Part shown: positions 43,656-53,128 of the stretch, piece by piece
Layout of the letters: each line of letters begins with the position of its first letter
Position numbering within the stretch: position 1 is the stretch's first letter
Position numbers and translations under genes: made by a program
Notes under the pieces: generated by a model
Databases searched by the model: none
The model's input: the letters and a program-made list of their open reading frames with translations, nothing else
Told to the model about the DNA's origin: nothing
Source of the DNA: Rhodospirillales bacterium
GTDB taxonomy: Bacteria; Pseudomonadota; Alphaproteobacteria; Rhodospirillales; WMHbin7
Direction of reading: 5' to 3'
DNA: 64,000 bases
Assembly (NCBI GenBank): GCA_016214125.1
Contig: JACRPC010000036.1
Location: 35,453-99,452, forward strand

Positions 43656-44528
43656 ATGATCCACACCATCGGCGTCATCGGCGCCGGCCAGATGGGTTCC
43701 GGCATCGCGCACGTCTGCGCCTTGGCCGGCTACAAGGTGAAGCTGGTCGATGTGAGCCCCGACCGGCTCAAGGCCGGCGTCGGCGTCATCGACAAGAATC
43801 TGGCCCGCCAGGTGTCGCGCGGCAAGGTGGCCGAAGCCGACAAGGCCGCCTGCATGGCCCGCATTCAGACCGCCACCGACTATTCGGCCTTCGCCGAGGC
43901 CGATCTGGTGATCGAGGCCGCCACCGAGAACGAGGTGATCAAGAAGGAAATCTTCGCCAAGCTTTGCCCGGTGCTGAAGCCCGAGGCGCTGGTGGCGTCG
44001 AACACCTCGTCGATCTCGATCACCCGCCTGGGCGCCGCCACCGACCGCCCGGGCAAGTTCATGGGCATGCATTTCATGAACCCGGTGCCGGTGATGGCGC
44101 TGGTCGAACTCATTCGCGGCATCGCCACCGGCGAGGACACCTTCGCCGCCGTGCGCGAACTCACCATCAAGCTGGGCAAGACCCCGGTGAGCGCCGAGGA
44201 CTTCCCGGCCTTCATCGTCAACCGCATCCTGCTCCCCATGATCAACGAGGCCGTCTACACCCTCTATGAGGGCGTGGGCTCGGTCGAGGCGATCGACACC
44301 GCCATGAAGCTGGGCGCCAACCACCCGATGGGGCCTCTCGAGCTGGCCGATTTTATCGGGCTGGACACTTGTCTGGCGGTGATGCAGGTGCTGCATGACG
44401 GCCTGGCCGACACCAAGTACCGCCCCTGCCCGCTTCTGGTGAAGTATGTCGAGGCTGGCTGGCTGGGCCGCAAGACCGGCCGCGGCTTCTACGACTATTC
44501 GGGCGAAAAGCCGGTGCCGACCCGCTAA
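43656..44528 (+). CDS. hbd: 3-hydroxybutyryl-CoA dehydrogenase
   Basis: 290 aa. The NAD-binding motif is [19 protein letters not shown]. The catalytic segment is [11 protein letters not shown] with the His preceding Phe-Met-Asn-Pro, and the C-terminal domain has [17 protein letters not shown] and [11 protein letters not shown]. It oxidises 3-hydroxyacyl-CoA to 3-oxoacyl-CoA. It forms an operon with etfBA. The ATG at 43656 has GAGGGA at a good distance; an ATG at 43614 would add 14 unconserved residues. Confidence 0.93.
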   Translation: MIHTIGVIGAGQMGSGIAHVCALAGYKVKLVDVSPDRLKAGVGVIDKNLARQVSRGKVAEADKAACMARIQTATDYSAFAEADLVIEAATENEVIKKEIFAKLCPVLKPEALVASNTSSISITRLGAATDRPGKFMGMHFMNPVPVMALVELIRGIATGEDTFAAVRELTIKLGKTPVSAEDFPAFIVNRILLPMINEAVYTLYEGVGSVEAIDTAMKLGANHPMGPLELADFIGLDTCLAVMQVLHDGLADTKYRPCPLLVKYVEAGWLGRKTGRGFYDYSGEKPVPTR

Positions 44529-44553
44529 GGGCCGAACCCGACGCGATGTGGAA

Positions 44554-44580
44554 ACGGCCCCGCAAGGGGCCGTTTTCGTT
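44554..44580 (+). terminator. Rho-independent terminator of etfBA-hbd
   Basis: ACGGCCCC-GCAA-GGGGCCGT (44554-44573) forms an 8-bp perfect stem with a stable GCAA tetraloop, followed by TTTTCGTT. Confidence 0.88.
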
Positions 44581-44878
44581 ACACCGGCATGTAATCGGCC
44601 AGCTTGCGCACGATGTCGTCGGCCAGCTTGGCCTTTTCGTCTTCCGAGATGTCGAGCGCCAGACGCCCGACCTGGCCGCCATCGACGACGCTGCCGTCAA
44701 ATTCGCCGAAGCCCTCGATCACCACCTTGACCTTGGTGCCGGCCAACAGGGCCGATTCCATCTTGAGCGACATGCCGCCGCCCGAGATGTCGACGGTTTC
44801 CAGGGCCACTTCGCGCGCGCCATCCTTCACCCGGACGGGCACGGCCACGGCATGGCGGGCAAAACGTCGGCGTTCCAT
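44579..44878 (-). CDS. PilZ-domain protein (putative c-di-GMP receptor)
   Basis: 99 aa single PilZ domain. The N-terminal RRFARHAVAVPV matches the RxxxR c-di-GMP motif, and DISGGGMSLK matches the D/NxSxxG motif. It would bind cyclic di-GMP and act on a partner protein. The ATG at 44878 begins MERRRFARH. It is convergent with the hbd terminator and divergent from the coiled-coil gene. Confidence 0.85.
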   Translation of the reverse strand: MERRRFARHAVAVPVRVKDGAREVALETVDISGGGMSLKMESALLAGTKVKVVIEGFGEFDGSVVDGGQVGRLALDISEDEKAKLADDIVRKLADYMPV

Positions 44879-44905
44879 GCCGCTACGATACCATCCGAAG
44901 GACGG

Positions 44906-44934
44906 GTGAACAACCCAGGCCGACATGCTATAGT
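44906..44934 (+). promoter_or_regulatory. Probable sigma-70 promoter of coiled-coil/adenylate cyclase genes
   Basis: GTGAAC (44906-44911), a 17-bp spacer and TATAGT (44929-44934, 5/6). It lies 32 bp before the ATG at 44966. The -10 is strong and the -35 weak. Confidence 0.45.
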
Positions 44935-44965
44935 GCGAAAAACAAGACGTTCGAGGGAAAGAGGG

Positions 44966-45547
44966 ATGCGCCAGCAGACGGCCAAGGCAAGCCCGGAGCG
45001 GGCGCCGGAAACGGCGGCCTGCGAGGCTGCGTTGCGCACCGCCCAGGCGGAAATCGTCCATCTCAAGGAAACCATCAACGCGCTGCGCGACGCCATGGAT
45101 GCGCAGAAAATCGGCGAGAGCGAGCGCACGCAGAATGCCGTCAACGCCGCCCAGGGAGAAATCGTCCAGCTCAAGGAAACCGTCAACGCGCTCCGCGACC
45201 AGTTGGAAAAGCAGCGGATCGGCGAGGGCGAGCGGGTGCAGCACGCCGTCAACGCCGCCCAGGCCGAGATCACCCAGCTCAAGGAAACCGTCAACGCGCT
45301 CCGCGACCAGTTGGAAAAGCTGCGCATCGGCGAAAGCGAGCGCACCCAAAAGCGGGTGGCCGGGCTGGAAGACGAGATCCGCCAATTGAAAGGCACCGCC
45401 GACGCGCTCCGCCAACAGCTAGACTTGCAAAGACAGGAAAGAGAGGAAAAGATAAGAGGCTTGGACATGGCGCACGCCCGCGAACGCGACGAATTGAAGC
45501 GGACGATCGCGGCGTTGCGCGAACGGCTTGAGGGAGCCCATGCTTGA
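44966..45547 (+). CDS. Repeat-built coiled-coil protein upstream of adenylate cyclase
   Basis: 193 aa, almost entirely predicted coiled coil with no membrane segment. It is made of about four 36-residue units beginning near residues 29, 65, 101 and 137; each starts E-I-x-x-LK-x-T and continues with NALRDQLE and IGESER. The DNA repeats with a 108-bp period. The last unit decays into a charged tail (REEKIRGLDMAHARERDELK). The gene overlaps the adenylate cyclase start by 8 bp, so the two are translationally coupled, suggesting that it scaffolds or tethers the cyclase (inference). No family was recognised. Confidence 0.72.
   Translation: MRQQTAKASPERAPETAACEAALRTAQAEIVHLKETINALRDAMDAQKIGESERTQNAVNAAQGEIVQLKETVNALRDQLEKQRIGEGERVQHAVNAAQAEITQLKETVNALRDQLEKLRIGESERTQKRVAGLEDEIRQLKGTADALRQQLDLQRQEREEKIRGLDMAHARERDELKRTIAALRERLEGAHA
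45050..45440 (+). repeat. Tandem 108-bp repeats inside the coiled-coil gene
   Basis: Near-copies of GAAATCGTCCAGCTCAAGGA recur near 45050, 45158, 45266 and, degenerate, 45374. Copies 2 and 3 are most alike, including a long shared run around CGCGCTCCGCGACCAGTTGG. The spacing of 36 codons keeps the heptad register compatible with a coiled coil (36 = five heptads plus one). Confidence 0.85.
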
Positions 45548-47861
45548 GATGCGCCCGGGCAATCGGAACGGGGGAAGCGCGCCGCGCAAGCGCGCCGCCA
45601 AACCCTTGCTCGCCAAAAGCGACGCCAAGCGCGCCCCCAAGCTCACCGAATTCCTGCTCGACGTCTCCAACCGCCTAGCCGCCTCGCACAGCCTGATCGA
45701 GGCCCTGGGTACGCTCGAGGAAATCACCCGCACGGCAATCGGCACCGAGCGCGGCGCCGTCTTCCTGAACGACGCCGCCACCGGCGAGCTGTTCTCGCTG
45801 GTTACCGAAGGCAAGTTCACCCGCGAGATCCGCATCTTCAACACCACCGGCATCGCCGGCCATGTCTACAGTTCGGGCGAGGGGCTGATCATCCACGACG
45901 CCTACTCGGACCCCCGCTTCAACAGCTCGGTCGACGCCATGACCGGGTTCAAGACCAAGAGCATCCTGTGCGTGCCGTTGTGCAACCTGAAGGGCGACCG
46001 CATCGGCGTCGCCCAGCTCTTGAACAAGCAAAAGGGCCACTTCACCCAGGCCGACTTCGCGCTTTTGGAAACCACGGTCGCCCAGGCGGCGATCGCGCTC
46101 GAAAGCCATCTCACGGTCGAGAACATCGAGCGGGCCCGCAAGCAGGAGCTGGAGTTCCTGGGCGTGGTTTCCGACATCTCCTCCGAGCTGAAACTCGGCC
46201 CCTTGCTGCAGAAGATCATCGGCACCATCACCCGCATGCTCGACGCCGAGCGCTCGACCCTGTTCATCAACGACGAGAAGACCAACGAACTGTTCACCAT
46301 GGTCGGCGAAGGGCTGGGCGCCACCCAGATCCGGCTGCCCAACCATCTGGGCATCGCCGGCGCGGTCTTCACCAGCCGCGAGACCATCAACATTCCCTAC
46401 GCCTACGCCGATCTGCGCTTCAACCCGGCCTTCGACCGCAAGACCGGATTCTTCACCCGCTCGATCCTCTGCGTGCCGGTGATCAACAAGGACGGCAAGG
46501 GCATCGGCGTCACCCAGGTGTTGAACAAGCGCGGCGGCGCCTTCACCGCCGAGGACGAAGCCCGCCTCAAGGCCTTCGTCTCGCAAATCTCGATCGGGCT
46601 TGAGAACGCCAAGCTGTTCGACGACGTTCAGAACATCAAGAACTACAACGAATCGATCCTGGAATCGATGACCAACGGCGTCATCACGCTCAACGAGGAC
46701 GGCAAGATCGTCACCTGCAACGCCGCCGGCCTGCGCATCCTCAAAGTCGATCCGGCCGAGATCCTCAACCGCCCGGCCAAGGATTTTTTCGTCGAGGACA
46801 ACGCCTGGGTGATGGAGAAGATCCAGGCGACCGAGGCCCAGGGCCATGGCGACGTCATCATGGACGCCGAACTGGTCATCGAGGGCGAGAAGGTTTCAAC
46901 CAACGTCACCGTGCTGCCCTTGGCCAGCACCACCGGCAAGAAGCTGGGCAGCCTGGTGATGGTCGAAGACATCTCGTCCGAGAAGCGGATGAAATCGACC
47001 ATGTCGCGCTACATGGACCCGACGCTGGCCGACAAGCTCTTGGCCGGCGGCGAGGCGATCATGGGCGGCCAATCGAGCATCGCCACCGTGCTGTTCTCGG
47101 ACATCCGCAGCTTCACCACGCTCACCGAAGAGCTGGGGCCGCAGGGCACGGTGAGCCTGTTGAACGAATACTTCACCGTCATGGTCGATTGCATCACAAA
47201 CGAAGGCGGGATGCTCGACAAGTTCATCGGCGACGCCATCATGGCGGTGTTCGGCACGCCTTTGCCGCACGACGACGACGAGGACCGCGGCGTGCGCGCC
47301 GCCATCGCCATGATGAACGGCCTGGCCAGATACAACGAGCGCCGGGCCAGCGAGGGCAAGAAGCCGGTCGACATGGGCATCGGGCTCAACACCGATTCGA
47401 TCGTTTCGGGCAACATCGGCAGCCCGAAGCGCATGGACTATACGGTGATCGGCGACGGCGTCAATCTGGCCTCGCGCCTGGAATCGGCGACCAAGCAATA
47501 TGGCGCCCGCATCCTGATCAGCGAATTCACCAAGGCGCGGCTGAAGAGCACCTACCGGATGCGGGCGGTCGACAAGGTGGTGGTGAAGGGCAAGACCAAG
47601 CCGGTCGAGGTCTTCGAGGTGCTCGATTTCCATACCGATCAGACCTTCCCGCACATGATGGAGGTGCTGGGCCATTTTTCCTTTGGCGTCGAGCTTTACC
47701 GCAAAGGCCAGATCGACGAGGCGGAGAAGGCCTTCCGCGAGGCTTTGAAGCTGCACCCCAACGATTACTGCGCGAAGATGTATATCGAGCGCTGCCAGCA
47801 CCTCAAAGACGAGCCGCCCGGACCCGGTTGGGACGGCGTCTGGGTGATGAAGTCGAAATAG
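45540..47861 (+). CDS. GAF-GAF-PAS class III adenylate/guanylate cyclase
   Basis: 773 aa, soluble. Two GAF domains (about 35-185 and 205-360) share the LCVP(L/V)xN pattern, followed by a PAS domain (about 375-490). The class III cyclase domain spans about 510-690. Metal-binding aspartates are Asp521 in LFSDIRSFT and Asp565 in GDAIMAVFG, and DYTVIGDGVNLASRLE is the purine/transition-state region. The C-terminus (RKGQIDEAEKAFREALKLHP) is one TPR-like unit. It makes cAMP (or cGMP) in response to GAF/PAS ligands. Translational coupling to the coiled-coil gene is unusual. It is convergent with the hybrid kinase, with a 3-bp gap. Confidence 0.9.
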   Translation: MLEMRPGNRNGGSAPRKRAAKPLLAKSDAKRAPKLTEFLLDVSNRLAASHSLIEALGTLEEITRTAIGTERGAVFLNDAATGELFSLVTEGKFTREIRIFNTTGIAGHVYSSGEGLIIHDAYSDPRFNSSVDAMTGFKTKSILCVPLCNLKGDRIGVAQLLNKQKGHFTQADFALLETTVAQAAIALESHLTVENIERARKQELEFLGVVSDISSELKLGPLLQKIIGTITRMLDAERSTLFINDEKTNELFTMVGEGLGATQIRLPNHLGIAGAVFTSRETINIPYAYADLRFNPAFDRKTGFFTRSILCVPVINKDGKGIGVTQVLNKRGGAFTAEDEARLKAFVSQISIGLENAKLFDDVQNIKNYNESILESMTNGVITLNEDGKIVTCNAAGLRILKVDPAEILNRPAKDFFVEDNAWVMEKIQATEAQGHGDVIMDAELVIEGEKVSTNVTVLPLASTTGKKLGSLVMVEDISSEKRMKSTMSRYMDPTLADKLLAGGEAIMGGQSSIATVLFSDIRSFTTLTEELGPQGTVSLLNEYFTVMVDCITNEGGMLDKFIGDAIMAVFGTPLPHDDDEDRGVRAAIAMMNGLARYNERRASEGKKPVDMGIGLNTDSIVSGNIGSPKRMDYTVIGDGVNLASRLESATKQYGARILISEFTKARLKSTYRMRAVDKVVVKGKTKPVEVFEVLDFHTDQTFPHMMEVLGHFSFGVELYRKGQIDEAEKAFREALKLHPNDYCAKMYIERCQHLKDEPPGPGWDGVWVMKSK

Positions 47862-47864
47862 CCG

Positions 47865-50486
47865 CTACGCGGTCTTCGCAAGGATGCGGGCCAGCACCGT
47901 CAGCAGCTTGGCGACATCGATCGGTTTGGTGAGATAGGCTTGGAAGCCGGCTTCCAAGCCCTTCTTGATGTCGCTGGGCATGGCGGCGGCGCTGATGGCG
48001 ATCAGCGGAATGGCGCGGGTTTCCGGATCGGCGCGCAAGGCCTTCAGAATATCGTAGCCGCTCATGCCCGGCAGATTGATGTCGGAAAGAATCACGTCGG
48101 GGCGTAGGCGATGCGCTTCCCACAGGCCGTCGTCGCCGCTGGTGGCGATGGTCAGCGCGATGCCGGGATGGTCGGCAAACACCGATTGGATCAGATTCAC
48201 ATTGGCCGGGTTGTCCTCGATGTAGAGAACCGAGCCCTGAAGGGCGACCGAAGGCGCGGCCGGGGTCCGGGATTCGGTCGGCCGATCGCCCGGCGCCAGG
48301 GCGGCGGCCTGGACGACGTCCAGCTCGATCCAGAAGGTGGTGCCGATTTCGGGCGTGCTGGTAAAGCCGATCCGACCGTCCATCGCCTCGACCAAACGCT
48401 TGACGATGGCCAGACCGATGCCGGTTCCCTGGATGGCCGAGTTTTCGGCTCCCAGGCGATTGAAGGGTTGAAAAATATTCGCCTGGTGATCGAGCGGGAT
48501 GCCGAGGCCGGTGTCTTGCACCGATAGGCGCAAACGCCCGTCGGGCAAGGGCTCGCCGGCCAAGGTGACGCGGCCGTTCGGACGATTGTACTTGACGGCG
48601 TTCGACAGAAGATTGAGCAGCACCTGCTTCAGGCGCACCCGATCGGCCCGCACCGCCAATCCGGCCGGCACGGCCACCGTCAAGGTCAGACCCATGGCCT
48701 GCGCCTGATTGGTCACCAGGTGCCGACATTCCTCGATCACCGAATCGACGGCGATCGGCTCCAACGACAGGCTGATGCGCCCGGCCTCCACCTTGGCCAG
48801 GTCGAGGACATCGTTGGCCAGCTCCAAGAGATGCTGGCCGGCCTTTTCGATCTGCGCCACCCAGCCCTTTTGCTTGGGGGTAAGCGGCTCTTTGACGTTC
48901 ATGTCCAGCAACTGCGAGAAGCCCAGAATGGCGTTCATCGGGGTGCGCAATTCGTGGCTCATGCGCGACAGGAACTCGGATTTCGCCAGACTGGCCTGTT
49001 CCGCCATCTCCACCGCCTGAGTCAAATCGCGTTCGGCCCGTTTGCGCCGGCTGATGTCGGTGAAGGCGGTCACCACCCCGCCATCGCCGGTGGGCACCCG
49101 CACCACCTCGATGACCCGGCCGTCGGGCAGACTGTCCTCGTAGACCATCGGCTGGGTCAAATCGCGATAGCCGGCCAGCCGCTCGGCCAGGCGCTCCTCG
49201 GGATCGCCCGATCCGTAATCGCCGCGCAGGGCGCGCACCCGCAGCGCCTCGGCCAGCGAAAGGCCGGGATAGAGCAGCCCCTTGGGCAGCATCAGATAGT
49301 CCTCGACCTTGTCGTTGAAGACCAGGATGCGCAGGTCGCGATCGGTCATGAACAACCCGCCGGCCATGCTGGCAAGCGCCACCGACAATTGCCGATCCTT
49401 CTCCCGCAATTCCTCTTCGAAGGCCTTGCGCTGGCTGATGTCTTCCTTAAGGCCGATGTAATTGACGATCGCGCCGTTCGCGTCGCGCAAAGGCGAAATC
49501 GACACATGCTCCCAGAAACTCTGGCCATCCTTGCGCCGATTCTTCAGCTCGCCCTGCCACGTGCGGCCGGCGGTGATGGTCCGCCACATGTCGGCATGAA
49601 CCTGGCGGTCGGTTTCGTCCGATTTCAAGATGCGGGGATTATGCCCAATGGCCTCGTCGAGTGTGTATCCGCTGGCCTCGGTGAACTTGGCGTTGACATA
49701 CTCGATCCGGCCCTGGGAGTCGGTGATCACCACCGAAACCGGCGCCTGCTCGACGGCGTAGGAAAGCTTGCGCCGTCCCTTTTCGGCCTCGGCCTGGCGG
49801 GCATGGGCTTCGGTGATTTCGTGAATCATACGATCGAGCCGGCGCACCACCGGCCAAAACACCCAGAAGCTGATGGTCGCCAGACCGATGATGAAGAAAC
49901 CGATCATCAGGTAGTTGTAGCGTCGCAGATGGGCGATCTGCTCGGCGCTGTCCCGGGCATATTGGCTGACCGCGCGGTCAAGCACCTCGAACAGCGGATC
50001 GTTGACCAAGAGAAAAAAGTCGGCCCGGTGATCGTGGAATTGGGCCTGGGCGGGGGCGCTGGGCCCATGCTCGGCCAACAAGTCGCGCGCCCGCTCAAGC
50101 GTCGCCTTGAGATCGCGGTCGATCTGGGCCGTTGGGCCGTAATAGAGCGCCCGCATCGAATCGGTGCGCAAGGGCAGGATGGTGCGTTCCGGATCGCCTT
50201 CGATCAGCGCCCGGTGGTTGGCCTCCATGCGCTGGATGGCGCGTTCGACCTCGGCGCGCACCTTGACGCGCAGTGGCCCTTCCTCCAGCCGGTCCAGCTC
50301 CATGCCGAACAGGCTGATTCGGTGCAACAGCATGCGTTGTTGGCCGGCGACATTGGCTTCGGCCGAGCTGGTCTGCTCGATGGAAAGAACCCGGTCCAGA
50401 AGCAGGCGACTGACCACCACCATGAGCAGGAGGAAGGCCATGACGGCCAGATAGCGGTAGATCAGATTGCGGACCAGCGGGTTCAT
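47865..50486 (-). CDS. Membrane PAS hybrid histidine kinase with receiver domain
   Basis: 873 aa. Two membrane segments (about 11-30 and 190-212) flank a periplasmic helical sensor that resembles PilJ/nitrate-sensor type IV (EANVAGQQRMLLHRISLFGM). A PAS-PAC (about 245-365), a PAS_7-like domain (about 375-490), HisKA with His511 in MSHELRTP, HATPase_c, and a C-terminal receiver with Asp802 in VILSDINLPG follow. The output is presumably a phosphorelay to an unlinked Hpt or regulator. The ATG at 50486 is chosen; a TTG nine bases upstream is also possible. Confidence 0.9.
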   Translation of the reverse strand: MNPLVRNLIYRYLAVMAFLLLMVVVSRLLLDRVLSIEQTSSAEANVAGQQRMLLHRISLFGMELDRLEEGPLRVKVRAEVERAIQRMEANHRALIEGDPERTILPLRTDSMRALYYGPTAQIDRDLKATLERARDLLAEHGPSAPAQAQFHDHRADFFLLVNDPLFEVLDRAVSQYARDSAEQIAHLRRYNYLMIGFFIIGLATISFWVFWPVVRRLDRMIHEITEAHARQAEAEKGRRKLSYAVEQAPVSVVITDSQGRIEYVNAKFTEASGYTLDEAIGHNPRILKSDETDRQVHADMWRTITAGRTWQGELKNRRKDGQSFWEHVSISPLRDANGAIVNYIGLKEDISQRKAFEEELREKDRQLSVALASMAGGLFMTDRDLRILVFNDKVEDYLMLPKGLLYPGLSLAEALRVRALRGDYGSGDPEERLAERLAGYRDLTQPMVYEDSLPDGRVIEVVRVPTGDGGVVTAFTDISRRKRAERDLTQAVEMAEQASLAKSEFLSRMSHELRTPMNAILGFSQLLDMNVKEPLTPKQKGWVAQIEKAGQHLLELANDVLDLAKVEAGRISLSLEPIAVDSVIEECRHLVTNQAQAMGLTLTVAVPAGLAVRADRVRLKQVLLNLLSNAVKYNRPNGRVTLAGEPLPDGRLRLSVQDTGLGIPLDHQANIFQPFNRLGAENSAIQGTGIGLAIVKRLVEAMDGRIGFTSTPEIGTTFWIELDVVQAAALAPGDRPTESRTPAAPSVALQGSVLYIEDNPANVNLIQSVFADHPGIALTIATSGDDGLWEAHRLRPDVILSDINLPGMSGYDILKALRADPETRAIPLIAISAAAMPSDIKKGLEAGFQAYLTKPIDVAKLLTVLARILAKTA

Positions 50487-50523
50487 GGCGTTCAATGCTT
50501 GTTTTGATTACTTCTAAGTCATA

Positions 50524-50562
50524 TGACCGGCCGGTCAGGCCGTCAATCCGGGGATTTCCCCG
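50524..50562. promoter_or_regulatory. Palindromes upstream of the hybrid kinase
   Basis: The perfect 14-bp palindrome TGACCGGCCGGTCA (50524-50537) is 38 bp upstream of the kinase start, and CGGGGATTTCCCCG (50549-50562) is next to it. They are candidate operator sites in the 162-bp gap; no regulator is assigned. Confidence 0.4.
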
Positions 50563-50648
50563 ATAAATTAATCATCGTCAAGAATTGGCCATGTGCTGCG
50601 ATCCGACCGGCTGCAAGGCCAGGCGTGACAACCAGCCCTTCGGTTGGA

Positions 50649-51377
50649 TCAAACCAGTTGCCGATCGCGCGCCAGCTTGACCTGGACGTCGATGCCGCGC
50701 GCCCAGAACAGGCGGCGGATCAGGATCACCACCGCCACCGCCAACCAGGCGCCCATCACGGTGTCGCTTAGATAATGAACGCTGGTCACCACGCGGCTCA
50801 TGGCGATCAGGATGGCCAGGGCGAAATAGGCCACATCGTAGCGCGGGTAGATGAAATAGAGCGCCGTCATGGCGGCGAAAATCGCCTGCGAATGGCCCGA
50901 AGGAAAGGAATTCATCGCCCATTCGGCGTTGAAGGGCTGAAAGCCGTAAAGCCCGCTTTCGAACAAATAGCGCGGCCGCAGCCGGCCGATGGAAAACTTC
51001 AAGACGCTGACCAGCGCCCCCGAGCCCAGCATGGCGGCCAGGAAGAACAAGGCCACGCGGCCCAGCCTTCGGTAGCGGGTGAAATGCTCCTCGCTCACCG
51101 ACAGATTGGCGAGCGCGCGCAAGACCAGCATCGCCACCAGCCCGACCACGATGTAGCCCGAGGCGTCGCCCAGAACGGTGATGGTCTTGAAGAAGCCTTC
51201 CAATTGCGGCCCGACATGGGCCTTCAGCGCCAGGGCGAGCGGGCGGTCGATCGCCAGCATGGCGATGGCGCAGAAGACCAGCACGACGACAAAGGACGCC
51301 AGCAGCGGCCAATCCCTCGACCACAGCCAAAGTCGGCGGGCGGCGGGTTTAAGTCGATGGCGCAATGGGGTCGTCAT
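50649..51377 (-). CDS. PAP2-family membrane phosphatase
   Basis: 242 aa with about five membrane segments. The three phosphatase motifs are present: KFSIGRLRP (KX6RP), SFPSGHS (PSGH) and SRVVTSVHYLSD (SRX5HX3D). It dephosphorylates a lipid phosphate such as undecaprenyl-PP, PGP or lipid A phosphate at the periplasmic face. It overlaps the ArnT-like gene by 4 bp, which suggests linked lipid or LPS modification. Confidence 0.9.
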   Translation of the reverse strand: MTTPLRHRLKPAARRLWLWSRDWPLLASFVVVLVFCAIAMLAIDRPLALALKAHVGPQLEGFFKTITVLGDASGYIVVGLVAMLVLRALANLSVSEEHFTRYRRLGRVALFFLAAMLGSGALVSVLKFSIGRLRPRYLFESGLYGFQPFNAEWAMNSFPSGHSQAIFAAMTALYFIYPRYDVAYFALAILIAMSRVVTSVHYLSDTVMGAWLAVAVVILIRRLFWARGIDVQVKLARDRQLV

Positions 51378-52999
51378 GGCTTGGTTTGGTAGATCCGCAA
51401 GGTAACGCGCTGGCCGCGCGAATAGTTCAATCCCGAAACGGCGGCGATCTCCTGCGCCGCGTCACTCCCCAACGCCGCTTGGAAGGCGGCGAGATTGCGA
51501 TCGCCCACCACCGCCAGCGCGCCGGGTTGCGATCGAATATGGGCCGCGGCGCCGGCCCCGTCCACCAGTTTGGTCCGGCTGCCCAGAAGAAAGACCAGGC
51601 TGGGCTCGTGATAGCCGGCGGCCGCCACCGGATGCGGGCTGTTGGCGCTCCGCACCGCCGCCGCCACCCGCCGGCTGAGATCGAGATCGGCCAGACTGGG
51701 CGCCACGCCGCCCAAGCTGGCGGCCAGAAAAACGGCGCCGGCGATGACGACCGGACCCAAGCCCAGATCGGCGGGGCCCCTCCAGGCCGCGCGCGCCCCC
51801 AGAAACGCCGCCGCAAAGGCGGCGAACCCGGCCAGCAGCGCCCAACCGCTCAAACCGCCGCCCAGCTTGAGCGAAGCCAGCACGACCGCCAAACCCAAGG
51901 CGATTCCCAGCCCCGCCCAGCCGACGATCCAGGCCTTGCCCAAGCGGCCGGGCGAGGGCGCCCTGACCGCGTAGGCGGCCAGCAAAAGCGCCAGGGCCGG
52001 ATAGAGCGGCGAAACGTAATGCGGCAGCTTGGTCGGCACCAGTTCGAAGACGATCCAGGCCGGGGCCGCCCAGGCGATCAGGAAGCGGGTTGGCGGCGCC
52101 ACCCGCTCCTGCCAGGCGCGGCGCAAGGCCGGCCACAAGACCAGCGAGCCCGGCCAGAGGAACAGAACCGCCAGAACCAGATAATAGCCGGGAAAGCCAC
52201 CATGCGATTCCTGGGCGCCCAGAAGCTTGGGCAACAGATCGGACTTTACCGCCTCGGATACGAATCCGCCCTGGGTCGCGCCGCTCACCGCCATCAGCCA
52301 GGGCGCCACCACGGCCGCGGCGAGTGGGATGCCCATCAGGGGCCGCAGCGCCCGGAACCAGCCCAGGCCGCGATCGGCGATCGCCAGGGCGCCCAAGGTG
52401 AGCAAACTGATCAGGGGCAGGATCGGGCCCTTGACCAGCATTCCCACCCCTTGGGCCAGCCAGAACAGCAGCGCCAGGCCAAGGCCGGGAGGCGGACCGC
52501 CTCGCCCGCGCCCATGGACATAGAACCGCGCCAAGGCCCCCTGGGCCAGCACCGTGCAGGCCAAAAGCACGGCGTCGGTTTTCGCCTGATGGCCCTCGAG
52601 CGCCAGCATCACCGAGCCGCCCAGCAGCGCCGCCCCCAGGAAGGCGGTGGGGCGATCGAAGAGACGGGCGCCGACATGAAAGGTGGCCAGCATAGCGACC
52701 AGCACCGCCAACAGGGACGGCAGACGGTAGGGCCAGATCGCCCGACTGTCGGGCGTCGAGAAGGCCTGGACCGAAGCCGCCTGCAGCCAGTGAATACCCA
52801 CCGGCTTCTTGTGGCGCGGCTGATCGAGGAAATAAATGCGGACGTAATCGCCGGTTTCCAGCATCTGGCGGGTCGCCTGGGCGAAACGGGATTCGTCGCG
52901 GTCCAAGGGCGGCAGCGTCGCCTGGCCCGGCACCAGCACCGCCAGGCCCAGCAGCACCAGCCACAGATAGGGCCGCCAACCCTCAAGCCACTTCGTCAC
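51374..52999 (-). CDS. ArnT/PMT-like dolichyl-phosphate-type glycosyltransferase
   Basis: 541 aa, polytopic. The N-terminal catalytic loop LPPLDRDESRFAQATRQMLE matches the GT-C (PMT_2/ArnT) family, with the conserved acidic pair DE. About twelve hydrophobic segments and a C-terminal soluble part follow. It transfers a sugar from a polyprenyl phosphate, probably to lipid A or another envelope lipid. Start GTG at 52999 with AAGGAGGGG upstream. It is cotranscribed with the PAP2 phosphatase. Confidence 0.85.
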   Translation of the reverse strand: MTKWLEGWRPYLWLVLLGLAVLVPGQATLPPLDRDESRFAQATRQMLETGDYVRIYFLDQPRHKKPVGIHWLQAASVQAFSTPDSRAIWPYRLPSLLAVLVAMLATFHVGARLFDRPTAFLGAALLGGSVMLALEGHQAKTDAVLLACTVLAQGALARFYVHGRGRGGPPPGLGLALLFWLAQGVGMLVKGPILPLISLLTLGALAIADRGLGWFRALRPLMGIPLAAAVVAPWLMAVSGATQGGFVSEAVKSDLLPKLLGAQESHGGFPGYYLVLAVLFLWPGSLVLWPALRRAWQERVAPPTRFLIAWAAPAWIVFELVPTKLPHYVSPLYPALALLLAAYAVRAPSPGRLGKAWIVGWAGLGIALGLAVVLASLKLGGGLSGWALLAGFAAFAAAFLGARAAWRGPADLGLGPVVIAGAVFLAASLGGVAPSLADLDLSRRVAAAVRSANSPHPVAAAGYHEPSLVFLLGSRTKLVDGAGAAAHIRSQPGALAVVGDRNLAAFQAALGSDAAQEIAAVSGLNYSRGQRVTLRIYQTKP

Positions 53000-53128
53000 C
53001 GATCCCCTCCTTTCCCGATTCCCGTGTCATAGCCGATCCGGCCTGGCCTGGCGATACGGGATTCGCGGGGTTGACGAATTCCTCGTCGCCTGTCACCCCT
53101 TGACGGTTGCGGTTGGGAGGAAACGGCC

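Noticed and set aside
45050..45440. Regular 108-bp repeats considered as a CRISPR-like array
   Set aside because: The units are continuous, in frame and encode coiled-coil heptads; there are no short identical repeats separated by unique spacers.
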